Below are positions 43,651 to 52,552 of a stretch of 64,000 nucleotides of DNA, piece by piece. Location of the stretch: assembly GCA_963704355.1 (NCBI GenBank), contig OY969891.1, positions 4,982,667 through 5,046,666 on the forward strand, read 5' to 3'. The notes under the pieces are model-generated. The model saw nothing but the letters and a program-made list of their open reading frames with translations, had not been told where the DNA came from and did not search any database. The DNA comes from Bog-473 sp963704355. GTDB taxonomy: Bacteria; Actinomycetota; Acidimicrobiia; Acidimicrobiales; RAAP-2. Position 1 is the first letter of the stretch. Every line of letters begins with the position of its first letter. Position numbers and translations under genes: made by a program.

Positions 43651-44528
43651 GCCGATCGCAGAGGCTGGTGTCCCCATAAGCTGATCTGGCCGTAGCGGCG
43701 GTTGTCGTTCCACCCGTCGGTGATCACCCGCGCGCCGTGGCCGACCTCGATCTGGAAGCCGGCCGGCGTCTGCAGATAGAAGCTGAACATGCCGTCGTTG
43801 TCGTGACGGCCGAGCCCGTTCGGGATGGGGAGGTCAGTCGCCCAGGCCCGGTCGAAGGCGGCGCCGACGTCGTCGCGCTCGTTGAGTTCGAACATGATGT
43901 GGTGCAGGCGCTGCGGGAGGTCGAACGGCGCCCGCGCGAGCGCGATCGTATGGTGCCGCCGGTTGCAGTGGTAGAAGCGGACCTCGAGGTCGATGCCAGG
44001 TGCGAGCTCGGTCTCGAGCCAGTCAGATTGGACGAAGCCGAGTCCGTCAGTGAGGAACACCTCGGACTCCTCGAACGCGGTCGTGACGAAGACCGCGTGC
44101 CCAAAGCCAACGCCGTCGGTGAGGAAGCCGCCCGGAACCAACGCCGAAGAGAACGGGGTCGGCGCGTCGGCGAGCTGCAGCACGACCTCGACGTCGATGC
44201 CCCACGGTGCGGTCGTCCGAACAAGGCGTTGCACGCGTCTGTCGCTGTCGTCAACCTCGGCGACGTCGGCGCCTATCACCTGCAGCCGTGCGATGGCCGC
44301 GTCGAAGGCGGCGGCGTCCAGGGCCTCGACACCGATTGCGACCGCGTCGTTCGCCGGTCCGCTCTGCACAATCAGCCGGTTTGCGCGCTGGTCGTTGCGC
44401 CACGTCCCGGCGCCGGCCGCCGTCCGCTCACCGGGCACGAGGCCGACGACGTTGGCGAACACTGGCGCGAGGGCGTCGGGGTCGGGCACCTCGAGCACCA
44501 GGTATCCGAGTTCGATCTGGTGTTTCAT
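43647..44528 (-). CDS. Type I extradiol catechol dioxygenase (VOC superfamily)
   Basis: 293 residues from the ATG at 44528, with GGGAGG upstream. Two-domain VOC enzyme; the C-terminal domain has the iron ligands His144 (GFGHAVFVT), His210 (LHHIMFEL) and Glu261 (FQIEVGHG), plus the catalytic stretch GRHDNDGMFSFYLQTPAGF. Spacing matches BphC/HsaC. It should open a catechol ring next to the hydroxyls. The frame extends upstream over two other genes but that reading is noise. Confidence 0.93.
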   Translation of the reverse strand: MKHQIELGYLVLEVPDPDALAPVFANVVGLVPGERTAAGAGTWRNDQRANRLIVQSGPANDAVAIGVEALDAAAFDAAIARLQVIGADVAEVDDSDRRVQRLVRTTAPWGIDVEVVLQLADAPTPFSSALVPGGFLTDGVGFGHAVFVTTAFEESEVFLTDGLGFVQSDWLETELAPGIDLEVRFYHCNRRHHTIALARAPFDLPQRLHHIMFELNERDDVGAAFDRAWATDLPIPNGLGRHDNDGMFSFYLQTPAGFQIEVGHGARVITDGWNDNRRYGQISLWGHQPLRSA

Positions 44529-44548
44529 TGTGTCGTCCTCCCGTGATG

Positions 44549-45460
44549 TCAGGCGTGCGCGGCGAAGAGCCGAGCCGTGTTGGAGTGGAGCGCCTCGACG
44601 AGCGAGTCGACGGCGTCGATGCCTTCGGCCGCAGCGACCACGACCGACTCGGGCGTAAACGGGAAATCGCTCCCGTAATGCAGATTGTCGAGGGCCGTCA
44701 GGGTGAGCAGCGCTTCGAGCTGGCGCGGCACGACGAAGCCGGCGAGGTCGAAGTGGAGCCGGCCGAGGTCTCGGAGCACGTCGACCTCGGGAGCGAGCAA
44801 GCGCGCAAACGCGTTCACGCGGTCGGCAACCAGCGGGAGCGTCGAACCGGCGTGCGGAATGATCAGCTTGAGTTCGGGATTGAGGGCAATGGTCCCGTGA
44901 AGCACGAGGTCCACCACGGTGCGGGTGGTGTCGAAAAAGAACTCGAGCATCGGTCGCGGCCGATCGAACGATGTGTGTTCCCAGCACGCCGGCGACGTCG
45001 GGTGCAGGAGCACGCATGCGCCGCGGCGGTTGAGCTCGCGGAACACTGGTTCGAACGCCGTGTCGCTCACGTAGGTGCCGCAGATATTGGTGAGCAACAC
45101 GAAACCATCGACGTCGAGGTGGTCGCAGCAGTGTGCGATCTCGGCAATGGCAGCGTCGACGTCGGGCAGCGGAAGCGAGGCGAGCAGGCCGAAACGTCCA
45201 GGGTGGTCGACCACCGCGCGACGACCGTCTTCGTTCACCTCGCGTGCGAGGTCGATGGCGGACCCGTCGCCGAGGTACACGCCGGGCGAGGAAACCGACA
45301 GCAGCGACGTGGCAATGCCGAGGCGGTCCATCACCTCCACGTGATTTGCGGCCGACCACTCCGGAATCCAGGGCATGCCGTCGGGCTGGTCGTGGCCCGC
45401 CCGCTGGAGCGCGGCGCGATAGCCGTCGGGGACGTAGTGGGCGTGCACGTCGATCTTCAT
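44549..45460 (-). CDS. Amidohydrolase-2 family protein (ACMSD-like decarboxylase or hydrolase)
   Basis: 303 residues from the ATG at 45460, overlapping the upstream hydrolase stop. Metal-dependent TIM barrel: N-terminal KIDVHAHYVP (metal His pair), CVLLHPTSPACWE, LIIPHAGSTLP and the C-terminal aspartate in NLHYGSDFPFTPES. The family includes aminocarboxymuconate-semialdehyde decarboxylase and resorcylate decarboxylases; in this operon a decarboxylation before or after ring cleavage is plausible. Confidence 0.88.
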   Translation of the reverse strand: MKIDVHAHYVPDGYRAALQRAGHDQPDGMPWIPEWSAANHVEVMDRLGIATSLLSVSSPGVYLGDGSAIDLAREVNEDGRRAVVDHPGRFGLLASLPLPDVDAAIAEIAHCCDHLDVDGFVLLTNICGTYVSDTAFEPVFRELNRRGACVLLHPTSPACWEHTSFDRPRPMLEFFFDTTRTVVDLVLHGTIALNPELKLIIPHAGSTLPLVADRVNAFARLLAPEVDVLRDLGRLHFDLAGFVVPRQLEALLTLTALDNLHYGSDFPFTPESVVVAAAEGIDAVDSLVEALHSNTARLFAAHA

Positions 45461-46410
45461 TCGCCGACGGTGGTAACCCACTCGAGCAGGGTGTCGACGT
45501 AAAGGTCCGGCTCGGTGCCGTGCATCGAGTGACCGACGGCCGGGAAGGACCGGTACTCGACCGCGACGCCGGCCTCCCGCAAGAGTTCCAGCACCCGGGC
45601 GGCCTGCACGTCGGCCAGCGCACCCAGGAGGGTCCCGGTCTTCTCGTCGACCACGCGGAAGTGGTGGGTGAGCAGCACATGCTGCACCTTGACGCTCCGC
45701 AACATCCGCTCGTGATCGCATGAGGCCCCCACCGCGCCGGCCCAGAACGCGCGGCCCCATTCGGGATCGTATTCCTTCATGTTCTGCGGCGGCTCGTCAC
45801 CGATCGGGAACCCTCGCATCCATTGCGGCAGGAGGTCGGGCGCGGCGGCGCGCATTGCGTCCCACGCCCCGATGGACCACTGGTCGCCGAGGTACGTGTT
45901 CCAGAGGTCGAACATCGGTCCGATGGACTGGCGAATCCCGGGCCCCGTCGCCGGTCGCACCTCCGACGCGAACAGCGGAGGGTCCTCGTAGCAGGCGGCG
46001 ACGATCTGGCTGGGCTTGGCGTACGCCGACAGCCAGGCGGAGAGGACACCTCCGGAAGAGAGGCCGCTCACGACTGTGGGCCGGCCAACCACCACGTCGA
46101 TGAAGCGGACGAGGTCGTTGCCCATGTTGTCGAGTGTGTAGCGGCCAGGTGTCCGGGTGCTCCGCCCCTGGCCCCGGAGGTCGACGGCGAACACCTCGAA
46201 ATGCTCGGCGAGCCGGGGCATGGCGGCCTCGTAACCCCACCAGGACTCCGTCTGGCCCGGGATGAGAAGCAGCGCGGGTGACCCGGCGTGGCCCACAGTC
46301 GCGTAGTTCATTTCGATTTCGCCGAGGTCGACTAGGTGCTCGGCGATTTCGTGGGGGACGTAGGTCTCGGCGGCATCGTGGGGGCCGAACCGAGCACGGT
46401 AATCGGTCAT
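45457..46410 (-). CDS. Alpha/beta hydrolase, probable meta-cleavage product hydrolase
   Basis: 317 residues; first gene of the leftward operon. Oxyanion region LLLIPGQTESWWGYEAAM, then FAVDLRGQGRSTRTPGRYTL, nucleophile elbow VVSGLSSGGVLSAW (Ser) and C-terminal histidine in PAVGHSMHG. MhpC/BphD-type enzymes split the C-C bond of ring-cleavage products, which fits the neighbours, but sequence alone does not exclude an ester substrate. ATG at 46410. Confidence 0.85.
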   Translation of the reverse strand: MTDYRARFGPHDAAETYVPHEIAEHLVDLGEIEMNYATVGHAGSPALLLIPGQTESWWGYEAAMPRLAEHFEVFAVDLRGQGRSTRTPGRYTLDNMGNDLVRFIDVVVGRPTVVSGLSSGGVLSAWLSAYAKPSQIVAACYEDPPLFASEVRPATGPGIRQSIGPMFDLWNTYLGDQWSIGAWDAMRAAAPDLLPQWMRGFPIGDEPPQNMKEYDPEWGRAFWAGAVGASCDHERMLRSVKVQHVLLTHHFRVVDEKTGTLLGALADVQAARVLELLREAGVAVEYRSFPAVGHSMHGTEPDLYVDTLLEWVTTVGE

Positions 46411-46430
46411 CGCCGCTACTTTGTTCGCTC

Positions 46431-46459
46431 GATCAGGAATATGTCAAGACCCTGATCAG
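46431..46459. promoter_or_regulatory. Candidate TetR operator: GATCAGG/CCTGATC inverted repeat
   Basis: In the 66-bp gap between the operon and the TetR gene, GATCAGG (46431-46437) and CCTGATC (46451-46457) form 7-base arms around 13 bases. The right arm is part of a shorter palindrome CTGATCAG (46452-46459). Location between divergent genes is typical of TetR autoregulation. Confidence 0.55.
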
Positions 46460-46476
46460 TTGATTAGTCTGCCGGC

Positions 46477-47118
46477 ATGGCGAAAGTGTCCACGACCCCC
46501 AGCGCGCGGGTCGCACGGCCGTCGGCGAAGGCCACGCGCGATCGGATCGTCGCCGCGGCCGTCGACCAGTTCTCGGAACGCTCCTTCGACGGTGCGACGA
46601 CACGCGACATCGCCGCGCGGGCGGGAGTCACCCAGCCCCTCTTGACCTACCACTTCCACTCGAAAGAAGAGCTGTGGCGGGCCGCGGTCGATTCGATCTT
46701 CGAGCGCTTGAATCAGACGATGGACGAGCGAGCCACCGGGTTGCGCGGAGTCGACGAGCTCACCACTGCGAAGCTGCTCGTGCACGAGTTCATCACCTTC
46801 TCGGCTCGGAACCCGCAGCTGCATCGGATCATCATGCAGGAGTCCAAGGCCGACAGCTCGCGGATGGACTACCTCGTCGACCACCATGTGCGTCCGATCT
46901 ACGAACGAACGACCGAGATCTTCGAGTCCTTGGCGCGCCAGGGCTCAGTGCCGAACGTCCCAGCCGTGCACCTCTACTACATCCTCACCGGCGCGGGCCC
47001 GACAATGTTCGTGCTCGCGCCCGAGTGCAGGCGACTCAGCTCCCTCGATCCCTCGGACAATGACGTGATTGAAGCGCACGCCGACGCCGTCAGCCGGCTC
47101 ATTTTCGGAAGCTCCTGA
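46477..47118 (+). CDS. TetR-family regulator, divergent from the aromatic operon
   Basis: 213 residues. N-terminal HTH: RDRIVAAAVDQFSERSFDGATTRDIAARAGVTQPLLTYHFHSKEELW, the canonical TetR DNA-binding pattern. The C-terminal ligand domain resembles the TetR_C group with QLHRIIMQESKADSSRMDYLVD. Divergent placement implies it represses the six-gene operon until an aromatic inducer binds. Confidence 0.92.
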   Translation: MAKVSTTPSARVARPSAKATRDRIVAAAVDQFSERSFDGATTRDIAARAGVTQPLLTYHFHSKEELWRAAVDSIFERLNQTMDERATGLRGVDELTTAKLLVHEFITFSARNPQLHRIIMQESKADSSRMDYLVDHHVRPIYERTTEIFESLARQGSVPNVPAVHLYYILTGAGPTMFVLAPECRRLSSLDPSDNDVIEAHADAVSRLIFGSS

Positions 47119-47530
47119 GCCACCGCTATTCCACCCAAGCCGGCGCTGGAGGGGACGCTGGTCCACTTCACCTGAAGAGGGTTCCGAATCTGGAATCTCG
47201 CGTGGGCCGAACGGGTCTCTCGATCCCGGCACCTTGGATGAAGGTGAGGTCCAAGCGTGTCCCGGGTCCACCTGGTCCGTCGAGGCCCGTCAGATCGTTG
47301 GGGCGTCGCGTGAAACCGTCCGGATCGCACCGGTCCCTACATTTCAGTAACAACCGTCGCAACCCCGCGATGAGCTGGAGGCGGCTCGGAATCAGCCAGA
47401 CCCGATCGGGGGTGACCGATTCGATCTCGGACGGGCCGATCGCGTTGACGTTGGCGTTCTCGTCTCCGAGGGCGGCCACAGCCAGGCGTCCCGCTGCTTC
47501 CGCCGCGTCACGCGACCCTAGGGTTCGCCT
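47119..47530. other. Gene-poor gap between TetR and MMPL genes
   Basis: 412 bases with no gene I can support. A minus-strand frame of 103 codons (47168-47479) has a few protein-like stretches (SVTPDRVWLIPSRLQLIAGL) but no ribosome site and no family I recognise; it could be a remnant. Confidence 0.4.
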
Positions 47531-49829
47531 GTGCTGTCGGCGATGCTGCGCACCGTGGTCCGGTACCGCTGGGCCGTTGTCGCGTTTTGGGTGACTGCCA
47601 CTGTTGCCTCCGTTGCATTGTTGCCCTCGCTGGCGAGCGTGGTGCGCAACGACACGGAATCGTTCCTCCCGGCCAACGCGCCGAGCGTCAGGGCGGCGAG
47701 GTTGGCCGCCCCCTTTCTGGCCCCGAGCGGCGCGACCGGCGTCCTCGTTGCGACGGACACCGTTGGACCTCTGACCCCCGCGGACCTGTCCGCGATCAAG
47801 GTGATTGAGGACCGCGCCCTCCGATCGCCACTAGTCGTCTCCGTTCGCGGGGGCGCTGTCTCCGTCGATGGAGAGGCGTACTCGGCCCAGGTGCGCTTCA
47901 CTCCGGCCACCGCAGGCGGCGGCAGCGCAGGGCGCGACGCGGTGAGCGCCGTCCGCGACGCGTTCGGTGCGCTGCGGGACCCACGGCTCTCGCTGTACCT
48001 CACCGGCTCGCTGCCGATCCTGGTCGATCAGCAGGCGGCGGCCGTGCGCACCGAGGCCGCCGCCATCCTGGGAACGATCCTGCTCATCATCGTCCTGCTC
48101 GCGCTCGCGTTCCGTGCCGTCCTGGCACCACTTGTCGCACTGGCGCCCGCCGGCCTGGCGTTAGCACTCGCGGGACCGCTCATCGCCGAGTCGACCCACG
48201 TCGGTGTCGAGATCTCTTCTTTGTTGCAGCTTCTTCTGACGGCGTTGGTGCTCGGCGCGGGCACCGACTACGGCCTCTTCCTGCTGTTCCGCTACCGGGA
48301 GAATTTCGGCGGCCGGCATGCCCACCGACGAGGCCATCGTGGCTGCGGGGTCCCGGGTGGGGACGTCCATCACCTTCTCCGCATTGACCGTCGTCTGCGC
48401 GCTCCTCAGCCTCCTCCTCGCGAGCTTCGGCCTCTACCGCGGGGTGGGCCCGGGGCTGGCCATCGGCATCGGAGTCGTGCTGCTCGTCGAGCTCACTCTC
48501 CTCCCGGCCCTGCTTTCGATCGTCGGCCCCCGGCTGTTCTGGCCGTCGCGCGTGCGCTCTGACTCGGGCCCCGGCGTCTGGGGGCGAATCGCCAGCCGCG
48601 TCGTGCGCCAGCCGGTGCGCGCCCTCGTCGGCGGGGTGCTCGTCCTCGGCGCGCTCTCAGCCTTCTTGGTCGGGTACGCGCCCTCGGGCTTCAACCCCGG
48701 GGGTGCCATCGCCGGCTCGGACTCGAGCCTGGGGCAGGTGGTGCTGGAGGACCACTTCGGTGAGATCGCCGTCGGGGCGACAGACATCGTGTTCCGGTTC
48801 CCCTCATCGGTGTGGTCCGACCCCTCTCTGCTCGGCCAAGTCCAAGACGAGCTGTGGTCCTCGGGGCACTTCTCTTCGGTGAGGAGCCCCCTCGACGCCG
48901 GCGGTCGCGACCTCCCCCCGCAGGCAGTGGCCCGCCTCTACACCACTCTGGGTCCGCCGCAGCGCCTGCCACTGGTCGACGCCAAGGCGCGGGACGGCCT
49001 GCCGACCTCCCTCTACGCCGCCTACCGGGCCGCGGCACAGTACGTGACGGAAAACGGCCGCACCGTGCTCTACCAGACGTCGCTGCGGGCGGGCTCGGCC
49101 GGCAGCACGGCGGCGATGCAGGTGATCCCGTCCGTGCGCGCCGCGGTGTCCCAGGTCGGTCGGTCCGTCGGGGCGACACAGTGGGGAGTGGCAGGACAGG
49201 CTCCCGGTGCCGCCGACGTGAGCACCATCTCGGGCCGGGACGTGGTGCACATCCTCCCGGTCGTGGCACTCGTGCTCGCCTTGCTGCTCGGCCTGTTGTT
49301 GCGCAGCGTGGTGGCACCGCTCTACCTCGTTGCCAGCGTGTTGCTCTCCTATACCGCGTCGCTCGGTCTCGCCGTGCTCATCTTCGTGACGATCGGCGGG
49401 CAGCTCGGGATCAACTTCACGTTGCCGTTCTTCATGTTCGTCTTCATCATGGCCCTCGGAGAGGACTACAACATCCTCGTCATGAGCAGGATCAAGGAGG
49501 AGGCGGCCGGACTCCCCCTCCGGGCTGCGGTCCCTCGTGCACTGGCCACCACCGGGACGACGGTCACGACGGCCGGACTCATTCTGGCCGGCACATTCGG
49601 CGTACTCGCTCTGACGACGACCGGGCAGGTGCGCCAGATCGGGACCGGCCTGGCGCTGGGTATCCTGCTCGACACCTTTCTGGTGCGGACGCTGCTCGTG
49701 CCGTCGACCGTGGTGCTCCTCGGTTCCTGGAATTGGTGGCCGTGGCGCGCCTGGACCGACGCTCCGTACGTTGGCGAGGGATCGAATGCGAAACGGCCAA
49801 GTCCGTCGGGTTCGGTAGCACGTCAGTAG
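47531..49829 (+). CDS. MMPL-family RND transporter, one-base frameshift
   Basis: Large lipid/drug exporter of the MmpL/RND class with about 11-12 membrane helices. The first half (from GTG 47531) reaches the helix-4 motif GAGTDYGLFLLFRYREN and then loses frame; the second half resumes with MPTDEAIVAAGSRVGTSITF and ends at 49829, with the matching motif GEDYNILVMSRIKEE in the second repeat. Removing one T from TTT at 48304-48306 gives a continuous 765-residue protein (RYRENSAAGMPTDEA). Sequencing error or recent inactivation. Downstream convergent gene after 46 bases. Confidence 0.88.
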
Positions 49830-49875
49830 CAACTCAGTTCGCTCCGTTCTCGTCGTCTGCTCCGGCCTGGGGAAG

Positions 49876-50424
49876 TCAGTCCGTCGCTCGGAAAGCCCGT
49901 TCGGCCCTGTCGAACTCGCCCCGGACAAGCCCGAGATCGTATGGCTGCTCCGTCAGTGTCGTCGGGTCCCACTGACTTCGCGGGGTTCCGACGAAATCTC
50001 CTCCGTAGACGTGGATGGCGCCCGTATACGACGACCGGGCCGGATTATGGACCGAATGGATGACGTCGTCACCGAGCAGAAGCACAGCGCCATCCGCGAG
50101 CTCCTTACCCCCCGACGGGATGACGTGGTCGCCGTCTCGGCGGTAGAAGGCGTTGTCTTCACGGCCGCTGTAAATGCCGATGACTGCCCACATACGGTGG
50201 TCGTGGGGGAAGAGGGTCATCAGGGGGGGCCAGATGACGTTGAGGACTGTGAGGTCCTCCGACCGGTAAAGGATGTGCAACCCCGCCGTGGACTCAGGCC
50301 CACCTTCGGTCAGGGTCCCGTCGGTGACGACCCGAGAGAGGACGTCTCGAACAGCCCCTCTGGGATCTGGGTCCCCATTTGCCTCCATGCAGGCAGCGAC
50401 GAGCTCATCCGATGCAGCCATCAC
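49876..50424 (-). CDS. Cysteine-dioxygenase-like cupin protein
   Basis: 182 residues from a GTG at 50424 (ATG at 50421 equally likely). Cupin with LFPHDHRMWAVIGIYSGREDNAFYRR (two His) and LGDDVIHSVHNP (third His), the iron site pattern of CDO-I-like and related thiol dioxygenases. The actual thiol substrate is unknown. It ends the leftward group; 72 bases from the flavin monooxygenase gene. Confidence 0.8.
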   Translation of the reverse strand: MMAASDELVAACMEANGDPDPRGAVRDVLSRVVTDGTLTEGGPESTAGLHILYRSEDLTVLNVIWPPLMTLFPHDHRMWAVIGIYSGREDNAFYRRDGDHVIPSGGKELADGAVLLLGDDVIHSVHNPARSSYTGAIHVYGGDFVGTPRSQWDPTTLTEQPYDLGLVRGEFDRAERAFRATD

Positions 50425-50496
50425 GCACCCCCAACGATGGAAGCGACCGGCTCTTCATCTGGACGACAGGCGCAGGTGCGGTTCGTCATCACGGGT

Positions 50497-51744
50497 TCAA
50501 TCTCCCGCAGATGCACGGTGATCGAGGTGCGACGTCAATTCGCGGATGAGGTCTTCGGCATCGACACGCGCACCATCGATGAAGCTCGACTTGCGTCGCC
50601 TGAGAAAGGGTAGGCCGATCAGGTACATACCCGGTGACTCAACGATCCCTCCATCGTGCCTGACCATGCCCTTGCCGTCCAGCACATCGACATCGAGCCA
50701 GGAGTAGTCGGGGCGAAAGCCTGTTGCCCAGATGATGGTCTCGATTTCTCCACTCTTGAGATCGAAGTCCAGACGCGGCGACGAATCCACTTCAGTCGGT
50801 TCGAACCGGTGCGGCGGTGGAACCGAATCGTCCAGTCCATTGGCCGTGGCCCATTCGTCGATGGTAGTGAGGAGGCGACCGAGCTTGAGGTCGGCCAACT
50901 CGCATTTGTTGCGCAACGAGCCGGAGAACTGCGCGCGACCATCGTTGATGCCGGCGAGTCGGCCAACGACGTTCACCCCGATGCTCGTCAGCGCATTGAG
51001 GTCGAACGTAGCCCGTTCCTGCGAGCCAGCGAGCTGCATGGACGGGACGCGCCGCGCTCGCACGATGTCGTCCACCTCGTCGTAACGCTCGTCCAGTACG
51101 CCCGCCGCTTCCATCCACCAGTGGATGTCCCTGTCCCGGTATAGACGGGGACCGCGCACGTGCTCGCCGACGGCGAGGACGACCTCGCGGCCGGTGCGGC
51201 GTATCTCACTCGCGATCTGCACTCCGGTGGCGGATGCCCCGACCACCATGACGGCGCCTTCAGAGAGTTGACCGGGGTTTCGGTACTCCATCGGCGTCAT
51301 CGTCGTGACTTGCGGTGGGACTGCTCCAGCGAAGGCCGGCACGCTGGGAGCGTTGAACGCTCCGGAAGCCAGGACAACGGTCGTGCAATGCCACTCGCCC
51401 TGGTCCGTCAGTACCAGAAACCCCCCGTCGGCACGACGCACCGATGACACCGTGGTGCCACACATCACTGGCGCGTCGATCAACTTGGCATACTCGGTGA
51501 TGAAGTCGACGACCTCCAGCGCGCCCATGAAGCCATCTGGATCATCGCCGGAATACGCGTAGCCGGGTAGTCGGCACTGCCAATTGGGCGTGAGCAATCG
51601 GAGTGAATCCCACCTCTCGCGTCTCCACGAGTTGGCGACCTCGTTCCTCTCGAGAACGACGTGGTCGATCGATCGTTCGGAGAGACACCGGCTCATTGCG
51701 AGGCCGCTCTGCCCCGCGCCTACAACGACGGTCGTGGTACGCAC
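50497..51744 (-). CDS. Flavin-containing monooxygenase (CzcO/FMO-like)
   Basis: 415 residues from a GTG at 51744. FAD motif TTVVVGAGQSGLAMSRCLSE at the N terminus, the WDSLRLLTPNW segment common to FMO/YUCCA-like enzymes, second nucleotide motif VMVVGASATGVQIASEI for NADPH, and the late ATGFRPDYSWL motif. Such enzymes oxidise S, N or carbonyl groups with NADPH and oxygen. Starts 34 bases after the OsmC gene, likely cotranscribed. Confidence 0.88.
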   Translation of the reverse strand: MRTTTVVVGAGQSGLAMSRCLSERSIDHVVLERNEVANSWRRERWDSLRLLTPNWQCRLPGYAYSGDDPDGFMGALEVVDFITEYAKLIDAPVMCGTTVSSVRRADGGFLVLTDQGEWHCTTVVLASGAFNAPSVPAFAGAVPPQVTTMTPMEYRNPGQLSEGAVMVVGASATGVQIASEIRRTGREVVLAVGEHVRGPRLYRDRDIHWWMEAAGVLDERYDEVDDIVRARRVPSMQLAGSQERATFDLNALTSIGVNVVGRLAGINDGRAQFSGSLRNKCELADLKLGRLLTTIDEWATANGLDDSVPPPHRFEPTEVDSSPRLDFDLKSGEIETIIWATGFRPDYSWLDVDVLDGKGMVRHDGGIVESPGMYLIGLPFLRRRKSSFIDGARVDAEDLIRELTSHLDHRASAGD

Positions 51745-51778
51745 GAAACCTTCCGTGCTAGGTCGGTGACACTCAGTG

Positions 51779-52339
51779 TCAGCCGACCTCGACGCTCACG
51801 TTGGTGGGATTCGTGATGATGTCGTACACGGCCGAGCGCTTCTGCGATTGTGCGACCAGCGCCTTGATGTCGTCAGGCGTCGCGTCAGCGTCGATCTTGT
51901 AGGTCACCCGTATGTCGCTGAAGCCATTACGAACGTCGCTGTCTGCGCCCAGGATGCCTCGCACGTCCATCCCGCCCTCAATCGTGGCCGACACGCTGTT
52001 CAGCTGGATCTCTCGGTTCTGCGCAACGGCAGCGACACCGGCCGTCAGGCAGCTGGCGAGGGCCACGAGGACGTACTCGACAGGCGTGGCGCCGTTGTCC
52101 TCGGACGCGAAAATCTCAGGGTGGTCGGCTTCAAAGGAATACTTGGTGCGGTGGCTCTGCTCTTCACCAAGCCCGAAGAAGCCCTCCACCGTGGATCGAC
52201 TGTGCGTCCCGTTTTGCCACTCGCACGTCGCCCGCCACTGGAATTTCGCGGCCTCCGGCGTCTCGATGAGCGCACCTCGCGCTCCGAGCAGGGCCTCCAC
52301 GTTTACGCCGTTGTTCACGGGTGTGTCGGTAGCCGTCAT
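51779..52339 (-). CDS. OsmC/Ohr-family protein
   Basis: 186 residues from the ATG at 52339. OsmC-fold with FEADHPEIFASEDNGATPVEYVLVALASCLTAGVAAVAQ, where the Cys in ALASCLTAG is the conserved C-terminal peroxidatic/resolving residue. The first cysteine (CEWQNG) lies earlier than in classical Ohr. Family members reduce organic hydroperoxides via thiols; an assignment to Ohr proper is not warranted. Confidence 0.85.
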   Translation of the reverse strand: MTATDTPVNNGVNVEALLGARGALIETPEAAKFQWRATCEWQNGTHSRSTVEGFFGLGEEQSHRTKYSFEADHPEIFASEDNGATPVEYVLVALASCLTAGVAAVAQNREIQLNSVSATIEGGMDVRGILGADSDVRNGFSDIRVTYKIDADATPDDIKALVAQSQKRSAVYDIITNPTNVSVEVG

Positions 52340-52448
52340 CTCATCAGCTCCTCGGTCAATTCGGGCAGAGCACGCGTCGAGCACGGTCGCCGGTCACCAA
52401 CGTCGAGACTCGGTTCCCGGCGACCACCTCGCGCACTGCGTCGTTCAC

Positions 52449-52496
52449 GGAACCGGTTACAACCGGTTTCCCAACCTGAAGGTACTCCTTGTAACC
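52449..52496. promoter_or_regulatory. Paired AACCGGTT palindromes and GGTTACAA/TTGTAACC repeat
   Basis: Two copies of the palindrome AACCGGTT (52451-52458 and 52461-52468) sit two bases apart in the 213-bp gap between the methyltransferase fusion and osmC-like genes. GGTTACAA (52455-52462) and TTGTAACC (52489-52496) also form an inverted repeat. A promoter/operator for the leftward osmC-fmo-cupin group is likely; the regulator is not in the window. Confidence 0.5.
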
Positions 52497-52552
52497 CACG
52501 TTGAAAAGGGGGCATTCGCGCCTTCTGGTGCCAGTGCACCGAAAGGGGCCGC

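Noticed and set aside
47168..47479. Minus-strand frame of 103 codons between the TetR and MMPL genes
   Set aside because: Some protein-like wording but no recognisable family, start signal or neighbour logic; kept only as a possible remnant.
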